From: Clostridia bacterium
GTDB lineage: Bacteria > Bacillota > Clostridia > Christensenellales > Aristaeellaceae
Direction: 5' to 3'
Length of the DNA stretch: 32,943 nucleotides
NCBI GenBank assembly: GCA_017433405.1
Contig: JAFRHH010000088.1
Span: forward strand, 1 to 32,943
Positions within the stretch are counted from its first letter, which is position 1, and each line of letters opens with the position of its first letter. Below the pieces are notes generated by a model. The model had not been told where the DNA came from and searched no databases. It worked only from the letters and a program-made list of their open reading frames with translations. Positions 7,012 to 15,293 of this stretch are shown one piece after another. Made by a program: the position numbers and the translations under genes.

Positions 7012-7386
7012 ATGTCTGATTTTTCCCAGGTCTCCCCCTATATCCTCCTTCCGACGACGGAGGACGCCCGCCAGATGTTCAGCCTTTCCATGACCCTTGA
7101 AGGGGATCCCTTCGAGGCCCGCTTCGAGCTCCGTTATTTTCCAGCCCCGGACCGGTGGATGGTCTCCCTCTGGGATCACGCCTCCGGCGAGCTCCTGGCC
7201 AATCAGATTCCCCTGATCTGTTCCTATGGCGAGGTCAACGACCTTTTCGCCCCCTTCCGCTGCCTCCGGGGCGGAAAGGGTCTGGGATCCCTCTGGGTGA
7301 TGCGGGCCGTCGACGCCCCAAACACCCCCGACCCGGCGGGAACCACCCTGAAACAGTTCAGCATCATCTATGGAAACCGCCTGTGA
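7012..7386 (+). CDS. Phage baseplate plug protein (Pam3 gp18-like)
   Basis: The 124-residue protein starts 12 bases after the endolysin stop. It consists almost wholly of beta strands: QMFSLSMTLEGDPFEARFEL, then RYFPAPDRWMVSLWDHASGE, then LGSLWVMRAVDAPNTPDPAG, ending in LKQFSIIYGNRL. The pattern F-x-[IV]-x-L-x-G-x-x-[FY]-x-[LAV], then R-W-x-[VFL]-x-[IL]-x-D and a C-terminal [LV]-x-[LYI]-x-Y is that of the baseplate plug family described from cyanophage Pam3 and found widely in myophage-like prophages. Normally such genes sit upstream, near the hub; here it is the last recognisable phage gene, so the gene order is unusual. Confidence 0.75.
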   Translation: MSDFSQVSPYILLPTTEDARQMFSLSMTLEGDPFEARFELRYFPAPDRWMVSLWDHASGELLANQIPLICSYGEVNDLFAPFRCLRGGKGLGSLWVMRAVDAPNTPDPAGTTLKQFSIIYGNRL

Positions 7387-7471
7387 GAACGGCGCCGATG
7401 GCCGCGCCATACCAACGGGGAACCCGACCATCAACCCAACATTTCCGCGAAAGGCGGCAGGGATGCAGGTC

Positions 7472-7501
7472 TTGCGCAGACTCTCTCCTCTGTTGTAAAA
7501 T
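7472..7501 (+). promoter_or_regulatory. Possible promoter upstream of the alpha-galactosidase gene
   Basis: TTGCGC (7472) and TAAAAT (7496) are 18 bases apart in the 305-base gap between the last phage gene and the alpha-galactosidase gene. The gap otherwise holds the leader repeat at 7651 and no convincing ORF. The match is imperfect, so this is tentative. Confidence 0.35.
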
Positions 7502-7650
7502 ATGACCGGGTAAAAAAGCCTGAAACCATATCGTGCCGTCAACAGATCCGGCGCTTTTCCGGCCGGAAAGAAAGGGCATGCCGGAAGGGCCGCGGATCCC
7601 TGCGCCCGCGGCTCGCGCATGAAGGCGGCGGACCGAAAAGCGGAGACAGA

Positions 7651-7682
7651 ATGGCAGACGCGGCCTGTTGTTCACAGAGGAG
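7651..7682 (+). repeat. Dispersed leader element, copy A (before the alpha-galactosidase)
   Basis: ATGGCAGACG, then CGGCCTGTTGTTCACAGAGG, ending at the ribosome site of the downstream TTG start. It shares ATGGCAGAC and GTTCACAGAGG with copies at 11378, 19093 (minus) and 29798 (minus). The three clear copies upstream of genes read toward them. Confidence 0.65.
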
Positions 7683-7691
7683 TGATAACGT

Positions 7692-9752
7692 TTGAAAACG
7701 CTCAGTGAATTTTGCTTTGGGGATCTGCTGCTGCGTTATACGCTGGACGACCGGGACCGGGTGAGCATGCAGCTTTTGCCCGCGGGACTGAAGGGCCGGG
7801 AAGTGGTCCGGGATTACCAGCCGGAACCGCTGGTCCAGCTGCACGCCCGCGGCGACAGGCTGGCGAATGGCTACGGAAACGGTCATACGCTGGCCGGTAC
7901 GTCGGCCACGGACGCGCTGCGGCTGTGTTCCCAGACGCGGGAAGGAAACACGGTGATCACGACCGTGGCGGACGGCCGCGGGCGGACGGTGCGCCACCGG
8001 GTCTCCTGGGCGGAAGGCCTGGAGGCGCTGGTCGTTTCCTGCGTCTTCGAAAACACGGGGGATCGGCCGGTAACGCTCAACCTGCTTTCCAGCGTCCATC
8101 TGAGCGGGCTGACGCCCTTTACGGAGGGCGACGCGGCCGGCGCCCTGGTGCTGCACCGAATGGCCAGCATGTGGAGCGCGGAAGGCAGGCTGCGCTCGGA
8201 AAGCATTGAGGAAGCCATGCTGGAGCGGTCCTGGACGGGGCATGCCCTGCGGCTGCTCAAGTTTGGCCAGGTCGGGTCCATGCCGGTGCGGGGATGGTTC
8301 CCCTTCGCGGCGGTAGAGGACCGGAAGGCCGGGGTCACCTGGGCGGTTCAGCTGGCCTGCCCCTCCTCGTGGCAGATGGAAATCCGCCGGAAGGACGACT
8401 GCCTGAACCTGATGGCTTCGCTGGCGGACGAGGACTTCGGCCACTGGGCCAGGACCGTCGCCCCGGGGAAAAGCTTTGAAACCCCGGAGGCCTTCGTCAC
8501 GGTCGGAGCCGGCGGTGTGGATGAAGTCTCCCAGCGGCTTTTAACGGTCCATCGGCGGAATATGCCGCGGCCGGACCGGGAGCTGCCGGTGCTGTTCAAC
8601 GAATACTGCTCAACCTGGGGAAATCCGACGGAGGAAAACCTGCGGCAGCTTGCGGAATGCCTGGACGGGCGGGGCGTGGACTACCTGGTGATTGACGCCG
8701 GATGGTACCGGAAGCCCGGAGGCGGATGGTCCGAATGCGGCGGCGACTGGATTCCGGAGGAAAAGGAAATGTTCCCCCGGGGGCTGAAGGCCACGGCGGA
8801 CATGATCCGCCGCCACGGGCTGAAGCCCGGACTCTGGTTTGAACCGGAAACCTGCGCGTCCGAATCGGAAATGTTCCGGCGGGAGGAGCTGCTGCTGAAG
8901 CGGTTTGGCGCGGTGATTGACACGGACAACCGGCGGTTCCTGGACCTGCGGAAGGAAGAAACCCACGCATGGCTCGAGGAACGGGTGATCGGGCTGCTCA
9001 AAAAATGTGGATTTGCCTATATCAAAGTGGACTACAATGACTGCATCGGCGTTGGCTGCGACGATCCGGACAGCCCGGGAGAGGGGCTGCGCCAGAACAT
9101 GCAGGGAACCCTGCGCTTCTTCCGCCGCATGCGGGAAGCCATTCCGGATCTGATGATCGAAAACTGTTCCTCCGGCGGCCATCGGCTGGAGCCCTCGCTG
9201 ATGGCGGTTTCGGACATGGCGTCCTTCTCCGACGCGCATGAATGCGCCGAAATTCCGATCATCGCCGCCGCGCTGCACCGGGTCATCCTGCCCGCCCAGA
9301 GCCAGATCTGGGCCGTACTGCGCGAAAAGGACAGCCTTCGCCGGATGAATTATTCCCTGGTGAATACCCTGCTGGGCGTGATGTGCCTTTCCGGCGACGC
9401 AACCCGGCTTTCCGCGGAACAATGGGAAAAGGTGGAGGAAGGAATTGCCTTCTACCGCCGAGTTCGCGGGGTCATCCGGGACGGACGGAGCCGCTTCTTC
9501 GGAAACGTTTCGGAAAGCTGGCGGCATCCGGAAGGCTGGCAGGCGGTGGTCCGGAAGGCAGGGAACGAAACCCTGGCCGTGATCCACACCTTCGGGGGCC
9601 CTGTTCCGGACCGGATCGAGCTGCCCGTGGAAGCCGCTGAGGTCCTCGGCGTCATGTGTTCGGAGGGGAATCGGGTTTCCCTGGAGGGCGGCCGGCTGAC
9701 GGTGGAGCTGAAAGCGCCCTTCGAGGCGGTCGCCGTTCATCTGGGCTCATGA
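7692..9752 (+). CDS. Alpha-galactosidase, glycoside hydrolase family 36
   Basis: This 686-residue enzyme should hydrolyse terminal alpha-1,6-galactosides such as melibiose and raffinose. The start is TTG at 7692: an in-frame stop lies six bases upstream and AGAGGAG precedes it at usable spacing. The N-terminal half is a beta-supersandwich domain; the barrel starts near residue 299 with PVLFNEYCSTWGNPTEENLR and continues with DYLVIDAGWYR. The nucleophile is the Asp447 of YIKVDYND, and the acid/base is probably Asp514 of SFSDAHE; the conserved IENCSSGGHR lies between. There is no signal peptide, so it acts in the cytoplasm. It follows the prophage and precedes two secreted protein genes; it is not clearly linked to a sugar transporter in this window. 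Confidence 0.93.
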   Translation: MKTLSEFCFGDLLLRYTLDDRDRVSMQLLPAGLKGREVVRDYQPEPLVQLHARGDRLANGYGNGHTLAGTSATDALRLCSQTREGNTVITTVADGRGRTVRHRVSWAEGLEALVVSCVFENTGDRPVTLNLLSSVHLSGLTPFTEGDAAGALVLHRMASMWSAEGRLRSESIEEAMLERSWTGHALRLLKFGQVGSMPVRGWFPFAAVEDRKAGVTWAVQLACPSSWQMEIRRKDDCLNLMASLADEDFGHWARTVAPGKSFETPEAFVTVGAGGVDEVSQRLLTVHRRNMPRPDRELPVLFNEYCSTWGNPTEENLRQLAECLDGRGVDYLVIDAGWYRKPGGGWSECGGDWIPEEKEMFPRGLKATADMIRRHGLKPGLWFEPETCASESEMFRREELLLKRFGAVIDTDNRRFLDLRKEETHAWLEERVIGLLKKCGFAYIKVDYNDCIGVGCDDPDSPGEGLRQNMQGTLRFFRRMREAIPDLMIENCSSGGHRLEPSLMAVSDMASFSDAHECAEIPIIAAALHRVILPAQSQIWAVLREKDSLRRMNYSLVNTLLGVMCLSGDATRLSAEQWEKVEEGIAFYRRVRGVIRDGRSRFFGNVSESWRHPEGWQAVVRKAGNETLAVIHTFGGPVPDRIELPVEAAEVLGVMCSEGNRVSLEGGRLTVELKAPFEAVAVHLGS

Positions 9753-9802
9753 TGGGGAAAGGCGATCTCTTCGTTTCATCCCCGTGTTCCAAAGGAGGTA
9801 GC

Positions 9803-11362
9803 ATGAAAAGACAGCAATGGATTCTATGGTTTCTGGCGATCCTGATCCTCTTTGGCCTGCCGGCCGCGGCGGAAGAAGCCGACGCGGCGGAGATTCAGTT
9901 CGACGTGCCGATAGAATCGGTCACCCATTTCGAGGGGGACACCCTGGTCGTGGACGAGGGCGTCACCGTCATCGGCATGACGGAGGAGCTGGTTTACGAT
10001 CCTGCGACGGATGATTACCGGACGGAGCCATACGAGCTTCTTCCCGGGGATGTCCAGCTCTATACCCTCTATGTGGATGAGGACGGCCTGACCGCCGTCC
10101 CTTCGGTTCAGCTTCCCGCCAGCCTGCGGATTCTCGGCCCGGAAGCGATTACCGCCTCTGCGATCTCCCGGCTTCGGCTGCCGGGAACCATCCGGGAAAT
10201 CAGCCCGGAGGCCTTCTATTCCGTCGGCGTCGGGGAAATGATCCTCGCGGCGGATTATACCGGGCCCATTCCGGAGGGCACCTATCTGTCCGTCGGCGCC
10301 TACCGGGTAGAGGAAGGCAATCCCCTTTACAGCGCCAGGGACGGCGTTCTGTTTTCCGCCGACGGAAAAGCCCTGCTGCGCTACCCGCAGGGGAAAACCG
10401 AATCGTTTTACGAGGTGCCCGCCGGCACGGAAACCATCGGGGAAAACGCCTTCAGCAACAGCTGGATGGCCTGCGATCTCCTTTCCGTTTCCCTGCCGAT
10501 CGGCCTGAAGCGGATCGAGGCGCGCGCCTTCTCCGGCTGCGGCCTGCTGCGGAACGTAACCGTGCCGCTGACGGTGACCGAGCTGGATCCGACCGCCTTT
10601 GCCAACTGCGTCAGCCTCGAGCGGCTGAGCCTGCCCCCGGGCTTTACGGCGACGATCGGGGACGCCGTGGAGGAAACGGATTTCACCTTCTACAACGGGG
10701 ATAACGGCAGCACGATGGCCGCGCCGAGGAAGGAACCCTCCTCCTGGGATACGAATCCCGATTTTTCATCCTTCCGGGTGATGCTGGACAACGCGGAGGG
10801 CACCGGAAGCGTGCCGCTTTACGCGGATGACCACTCCGACAAAATCGTTGAGGAAAAGCCGGTCCGGACCACCGTCTGGATCCGGGACATCCGGAACGGC
10901 CGCGCGGATGTGACCGATAACGGCCGGGTCCGGTGGATCGATCTGAGGAATATCCGCTACATCATGGATGATTACTTCTTCATCGCCGAGGACGGTGAAA
11001 TGCTGAAGCCGGAGCAGTATAATCCGGACAACCGGCCCTACGAATTCCATTACTGCGTTCGGGATTCCGCCCTGTTTCGCGATCCGGAAACGGATAAGGA
11101 CATCCTGGTGCCCCTGGCGGATGTCCGCCTCTATCGGGAGGACAAAGGGGACGGCGCCGTCTATGGCTTCATCGTGCTGCGGGATCCCCCGGTTCAGCTG
11201 CTGGACAGCCCCGGAGGAACCCCGGTCGGGCATCTTTTCGGGAAGGATCAGGCGCGGGTCATCGGCCGGCAGGACGGATGGCTGCAGGTGGAAACGCCCT
11301 ACGGGGACGGATGGATTCCGGAGGACGCGCTGATCATCGTCGAACCGATGAATGCGAAATAG
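9803..11362 (+). CDS. Secreted BspA-like leucine-rich-repeat protein with C-terminal SH3 domain
   Basis: AAAGGAGG lies just before the ATG at 9803; the frame is open further upstream only as overlap with the previous gene. The 519-residue protein has a signal peptide (MKRQQWILWFLAILILFG, cleaved near AAAEE). The middle has BspA/LRR_5 repeats, for example VPAGTETIGENAFSNSW, LPIGLKRIEARAFSGCGLL and VPLTVTELDPTAFANCVSLE, the C-x-x-L-x-x-[IV]-x-[LI]-P repeat type. A region of unknown fold follows (about 345-440), and the C-terminus has an SH3-like domain (LLDSPGGTPVGHLFGKDQAR, then DGWLQVETPYGDGWIPEDAL). Such proteins are cell-surface or extracellular, with binding roles. It lies 50 bases after the galactosidase gene and may be co-transcribed. 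Confidence 0.82.
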   Translation: MKRQQWILWFLAILILFGLPAAAEEADAAEIQFDVPIESVTHFEGDTLVVDEGVTVIGMTEELVYDPATDDYRTEPYELLPGDVQLYTLYVDEDGLTAVPSVQLPASLRILGPEAITASAISRLRLPGTIREISPEAFYSVGVGEMILAADYTGPIPEGTYLSVGAYRVEEGNPLYSARDGVLFSADGKALLRYPQGKTESFYEVPAGTETIGENAFSNSWMACDLLSVSLPIGLKRIEARAFSGCGLLRNVTVPLTVTELDPTAFANCVSLERLSLPPGFTATIGDAVEETDFTFYNGDNGSTMAAPRKEPSSWDTNPDFSSFRVMLDNAEGTGSVPLYADDHSDKIVEEKPVRTTVWIRDIRNGRADVTDNGRVRWIDLRNIRYIMDDYFFIAEDGEMLKPEQYNPDNRPYEFHYCVRDSALFRDPETDKDILVPLADVRLYREDKGDGAVYGFIVLRDPPVQLLDSPGGTPVGHLFGKDQARVIGRQDGWLQVETPYGDGWIPEDALIIVEPMNAK

Positions 11363-11377
11363 CGTGAACGGGCCAGC

Positions 11378-11410
11378 ATGGCAGACGTGAAACGACGTTC
11401 AAAGAGGAGG
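11378..11410 (+). repeat. Dispersed leader element, copy B (before the PstS-like gene)
   Basis: ATGGCAGACGTG, then AAACGACGTTCAAAGAGGAGG, overlapping the ribosome site for the ATG at 11420. It aligns with copies A, C and D. It can be read as a mini-ORF beginning MADVKRRSKRRK in frame with the next gene, yet the true start is better placed at 11420. Confidence 0.6.
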
Positions 11411-11419
11411 AAGACTATT

Positions 11420-12502
11420 ATGAAGGCAATCAAGCGATGGACGGGAATGCTTCTGGCGCTGGCGATGCTGGCGGCAGGCCTGCCGGCGGGGGCGGAGGAT
11501 GCTGCGGAAAGCGCCGCCGCGCCCGCCGCGGAAGGCGGTTCCTGGAGCCAGATTAATCAGAGCCTGGCCCGCGGGGAGGACTGGGTTCGCATCGTTTCCC
11601 TGCCCGGGGAATTTCAGCTCGGCGAAGCCAGGCCCCTGGAAGGAAGCCCGGATCTGATGATCGCGGACTGGGGAAGCTATCCCTCCATGGACGGATCCAC
11701 GGTCTGCGTACCGCTGGCGATGGAGCTGGCCCGGCAGTGGCTGGATCTTCAGGAGGAGGATCTCAACGGCTTCGTCAATTTCTCAACGACGCCGGTAGCC
11801 TATGAACGGCTGACGGAGGGAAAGGCGAATCCGATGGTCACCATCGTTTCCCGAAAGACGATGATGGACGACGCCCACCCCGTCGACCTGGTGCTCGGCA
11901 CCGGCCCGAACGCCGACGAGCGGGCCGCGGCGGAAAAGGCCGGAAAGGAGCTGGTGATGGTTCCCTTCTGCTGCGACGCCTTCGTCTTCCTGGTCAACAG
12001 CGAAAACCCCGTGCGGTCCCTGACCGTGGATCAGATCCGCCGGATCTATTCCGGCCGGATCAAACTCTGGAGCGACGTCGGCGGCGATGAAAAAAGCACC
12101 ATCGCCCCCTATCAGCGGCCCCACGGCTCCGGAAGCCAGACCGCCATGGAGGAGCTCGTCATGGGGAACTGGCCGCTCATCGGAACGGAGATGTACATCT
12201 CCGACGGGATGAGCGATCTCATCGCCCAGATCGGCAACTACGACAACGCCCGAAACGCCATCGGATACAGCTATCTGTACTATGTGGAAGGGCTGTATAA
12301 GAGCGGAAGCATCCGGGTGCTGGACGTAGACGGCGTCTCCCCCTCCCCCGAAAATATGCGCGGCGGCGCCTATCCCTTTACGGTCAACTATTACGCTGTC
12401 TATGAGAAGGGAAACGAAACGGCGGCGCGCTTCGCGGACTGGCTGATTTCCGACGAGGGCCAGGCCTGCGTGGCCCAGGCCGGATATGTTTCCCTGCGGT
12501 AA
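11420..12502 (+). CDS. PstS-like phosphate/anion substrate-binding protein
   Basis: The 360-residue secreted protein starts at 11420 (AGAGGAGGAAG upstream), with an export signal MKAIKRWTGMLLALAMLAAG and a likely cleavage after AGA. The mature part has the type II periplasmic-binding fold of PstS: DGSTVCVPLAMELARQWLDL, PFCCDAFVFLVNSENPVRSL, then DQIRRIYSGRIKLWSDVGG, the PstS-type I-x-x-I-[YF]-x-G-x-x-x-x-W motif, and the ligand loop RPHGSGSQTAMEELVMG. There is no lipobox cysteine, unusual for a Gram-positive binding protein, and no pst permease or ATPase genes are nearby, so a scavenging, sensing or non-transport role is possible. It is followed by a strong bidirectional terminator. Confidence 0.82.
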   Translation: MKAIKRWTGMLLALAMLAAGLPAGAEDAAESAAAPAAEGGSWSQINQSLARGEDWVRIVSLPGEFQLGEARPLEGSPDLMIADWGSYPSMDGSTVCVPLAMELARQWLDLQEEDLNGFVNFSTTPVAYERLTEGKANPMVTIVSRKTMMDDAHPVDLVLGTGPNADERAAAEKAGKELVMVPFCCDAFVFLVNSENPVRSLTVDQIRRIYSGRIKLWSDVGGDEKSTIAPYQRPHGSGSQTAMEELVMGNWPLIGTEMYISDGMSDLIAQIGNYDNARNAIGYSYLYYVEGLYKSGSIRVLDVDGVSPSPENMRGGAYPFTVNYYAVYEKGNETAARFADWLISDEGQACVAQAGYVSLR

Positions 12503-12529
12503 GGCTTAAAACCGGATCATACTCGTACG

Positions 12530-12586
12530 AAAAGGGTCTGCCTCTTATGATCCTCTCAGATCATTTTGAGGCAGACCCTTTTTTTG
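12530..12586. terminator. Bidirectional rho-independent terminator
   Basis: AAAAGGGTCTGCCTC (12530-12544) pairs perfectly with GAGGCAGACCCTTTT (12568-12582), with a further six-base inner stem ATGATC/GATCAT. A T run follows on the plus strand and an A run precedes the left arm, so it can terminate both the PstS-like gene from the left and the minus-strand gene at 12643 from the right. Confidence 0.93.
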
Positions 12587-12642
12587 CGTTTTCTATCGCG
12601 TTGTTCCGTTCTTTGTCCCGATTTCCGCGTCCTGACTGGCTG

Positions 12643-13530
12643 TTATGGCTGAGCGGTCGTTTCCGGCGCGGCTCCTTCCGGCACAACGTCTTCCGGCACC
12701 GGTCCTTCCGGCGGGGCCCCGGCCGGAGGCAGCACCGACGGATCGTGCTTCTCATATAGGAATTCGGACCAGGTGCTCAGATCGTAGACCCGCGTCTCCC
12801 CCTCCAGCCCCTTCAGGGATTTATCCCAGGAAATCGTGATTGTCCCGTGATCCTTGTCCGTCGGCACAATGTGGAAATCTCCGGTTTCATCAAAGGCGTA
12901 GGTTCCCTCGCCGTTTGGAACGACCTCCCCGTTCAGGAAAACAAAGTCCTTAAAGGTTCCGTCCGTAAAATACAGCCAGACGGAATCCAGCCTTCTCCGC
13001 ACGCCGGCTTCATCCATATATTCGATATGCTTGTTATCCCCGGTCACCGCCTCGATCGCCCTGCCTTCGTCCGGCCCGTAGATCTGCGTAAACCCAAGGG
13101 AACCAAGCTTGTATTCATGGCTGGAGGAATACGCCGCCATTCTTCTGTCCTTTTCGTTGTACTTCTGGGTGCGGTTAATCACGATGGAGCCGTCCCTGCC
13201 GTCGGCGCCGAAGCTCCCGCCGTTTGTAAAGGCATAGGTGCCGGTGCTGAACAGCTCAAACTCGTGACGGATCTCGGCATACTGATCAAAGGTATTGTCC
13301 GAAAAATAGATCCAGACCGTGTCGATCTTCCGATCCTCCTCCGGCCGGTCCGACATCGGTAAAGGCTGCTTTTCAGGGCCGGCGAAAACCGCCACCACAT
13401 CCACCTGATCCTTAATATGCGGAGGCAGGGGCGGCGGGGTTTGTCCGGCTTCCTCCGCAAGGGCCCAGGACGCGCCAAGCGTCACGGTCAGCAGCACCAG
13501 GGTCAGAAACAGCGCCAAACGTTTTTTCAT
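12643..13530 (-). CDS. Secreted protein with two internal repeats and a Pro-rich tail
   Basis: GAAGGAGG lies upstream. The 295-residue protein has a clear signal peptide (MKKRLALFLTLVLLTVTLGA, cleaved after ALA). Two similar modules follow: DTVWIYFSDNTFDQYAEI with FELFSTGTYAFTNGGSF, and DSVWLYFTDGTFKDFVFL with EVVPNGEGTYAFDETGDFHI. Each has a V-W-[IL]-Y-F-[ST]-D-x-T-F strand pair and a G-T-Y-A-F turn, followed by G-[ST]-I-x-I, so the gene arose by internal duplication. A Pro/Glu/Ala-rich tail ends the protein. I recognise no family. The protein is probably secreted or wall-associated. A bidirectional terminator separates it from the convergent gene. Confidence 0.72.
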   Translation of the reverse strand: MKKRLALFLTLVLLTVTLGASWALAEEAGQTPPPLPPHIKDQVDVVAVFAGPEKQPLPMSDRPEEDRKIDTVWIYFSDNTFDQYAEIRHEFELFSTGTYAFTNGGSFGADGRDGSIVINRTQKYNEKDRRMAAYSSSHEYKLGSLGFTQIYGPDEGRAIEAVTGDNKHIEYMDEAGVRRRLDSVWLYFTDGTFKDFVFLNGEVVPNGEGTYAFDETGDFHIVPTDKDHGTITISWDKSLKGLEGETRVYDLSTWSEFLYEKHDPSVLPPAGAPPEGPVPEDVVPEGAAPETTAQP

Positions 13531-13593
13531 GGTCTTTTCCTCCTTCTGTTTTTAGAACATATAGTCATCAACGCAGGCATCATGAGCTCTGTC

Positions 13594-14013
13594 TCAGATG
13601 TCCCACAGATTGATTCCCAGCTGATCATCATGAATCCTGCCGACCGCGGCCTTGAACACATGGATGAACATTTCGCAGGTCGCGCCGACGGTCAGCTCCA
13701 GCACATGACCGCCGCGGATCCGATGCTGCTGATCGGCGAGCGTGGCATGGAGATGGATGTACGGCGCTTCATTCACGGATGTGACGCTGCCGGTCAGGCT
13801 GGTGATTTCGCAAAAGCCGCTGACGGTCTCTCTGGCATATTCCCGCTTTTCCAGATCATAAACCCCGAGCACGGCATGCTCAGAGGCCCCGATCGCGCTG
13901 ACCTGCGCAAAACGGATGTTTTCGTTCCCGCAGAGTTCCCGCAGCTTTTCCACAATGTCTTCGCCCCTGTCGATCCGAACCGCGTATACATTCCCAAATT
14001 TCTGACTGCGCAT
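13594..14013 (-). CDS. PPC/DUF296-domain protein
   Basis: The 139-residue product starts at 14013 after GGAGGAGG. It is a single PPC (DUF296) domain: FGNVYAVRIDRGEDIVEKLR, then NIRFAQVSAIGASEHAVLGV, then SLTGSVTSVN, and YIHLHATLADQQHRIRGGHV with the conserved His-x-His...His...GGH set expected to bind a metal ion. It ends with CEMFIHVFKAAVGRIHDDQL. In plants these domains are part of AT-hook DNA-binding proteins; bacterial single-domain members form trimers and are of unknown function. It follows the amino acid ABC genes by about 120 bases on the same strand and could be part of that transcript, but no functional link is established. Confidence 0.88.
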   Translation of the reverse strand: MRSQKFGNVYAVRIDRGEDIVEKLRELCGNENIRFAQVSAIGASEHAVLGVYDLEKREYARETVSGFCEITSLTGSVTSVNEAPYIHLHATLADQQHRIRGGHVLELTVGATCEMFIHVFKAAVGRIHDDQLGINLWDI

Positions 14014-14134
14014 AGTTCATCCTCCTCCAACTCAGCACTCATGACCGTTTTCAGTTCCTGCCCCCCAGGGCGTCCGGACTGCCGGAGCGCTCAAATCGCC
14101 CCGCGGCTGACCGGGATATCCTTTCCTGTAAAGC

Positions 14135-15228
14135 TTACAGGGATATTTCGATGATGTTGCGGCCGTTGGCCAGACGATGATTTACCTGCTTTGCCATATT
14201 TTTCAGAATCGTTACACCCAAACCGTCCTCCGCCTGATCAAAGGGATTGTATGGCGCCCCGCCGCTGTCGATGGCGATCCGCGTCGTGCCGTCTGATTCC
14301 GCATAGGAGACCGAAATGTTCAGGTCAACATGATTCTGCCCGGGGAAGCAGTGGTCCAGCAATTCATAGATCAGTTCCTCACAGCAGATTTGCAGCCGGG
14401 AGGTATGCTTCTGATCCAGGCCGTACTTTTCGCTGAAATTCCGGAGGCCGCCCTGGAACTGCATCAGGTCAAAATCCTTCCGATTGATTTCATAGGAAAA
14501 GTATTTGATCTTCTGGATGAAGGCCACGGTTTTTTCACGCTTCGGAGCATCGAAGATCTCCTCGGGCGTGCCCTGCTCGTAAATGCCGCCGTCAGCAAAG
14601 AACAGCACCCGGCCGGCCACTTCCCTGGCAAAATTCATTTCGTGGGTAACGATCAGCATGCTCATATCCCGCTTGGCCAGCATGCGGATGACCGCCAGCA
14701 CCTCGCCCACCATGGTGGGGTCGAGCGCCGAGGTCGGCTCGTCGAACAGCAGCACCTTTGGCTCCATCATCAGGCAGCGGCAAATGGCGATGCGATGCTG
14801 CTGGCCGCCGGAAAGCACCGTGGCCAGGCGTGGGCGCGGGAGGCCAGGCCTACCTGGGCCAGCAGATCCAGCGCCTTCTTCTCCGCTTCCTCCCGCTTCA
14901 GGCCCTTAAGCCGTACCGGGGCCAGGCACAGATTGTCCATCACGTCCATTTCGGAAAACAGGTGAAACCTTTGGAAGACCATCCCCATGCTGCGGCGAAT
15001 TTCATCCACCTTCGCGCCCCTGGCGGTGATCTCCCTGCCGTCAATGAAGATTTGCCCCGCGTCCGGCTTTTCCAGCAGGCACAGGGAACGCAAAAACACG
15101 CTCTTGCCGCAGCCCGAGCCGCCGATGATGGCGATGCGTTCTCCCTGTTCGACGGTCAGATCAATGCCCTTCAAAACCTCCAGGGAGCCGAAAGCTTTTT
15201 TGAGTCCCCTTATTTCAATCAGGCTCAT
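14135..15228 (-). pseudogene. Amino acid ABC transporter ATPase fused to a GHKL ATPase domain, frameshifted
   Basis: The first part starts at 15228 (GGAGGAAT upstream) with MSLIEIRGLKKAFGSLEVLK and the Walker A GGSGCGKS at residues 36-43. The Q-loop lies near residue 86. The frame then breaks near 14818: the first frame runs into noise after HAWPR, while the next frame resumes with LSGGQQHRIAI (ABC signature), VLLFDEPTSALDP (Walker B), and the H-loop VTHEMNFA. One missing base in a GG(G) run explains it. The C-terminus is a 110-residue extension that reads like an RsbW-type GHKL domain: LQICCEELIYELLDHC, then TRIAIDSGGAPYNPFDQAED, then LGVTILKNMAKQVNHRL. The fusion may occur elsewhere in Clostridia. 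Whether the frameshift is real or an assembly error is unknown. Confidence 0.82.
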
Positions 15229-15293
15229 GCGGGATTCCTCCGCTTTTCCGTGATTCCTGTCAATTCCCGTTCAGCAGCTCCCATGATTATTCT

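Noticed and set aside
7387..7691. Attachment site or tRNA at the right end of the phage region
   Set aside because: No tRNA-like fold and no integrase was seen, and the left boundary is outside the window, so no att repeat can be checked.
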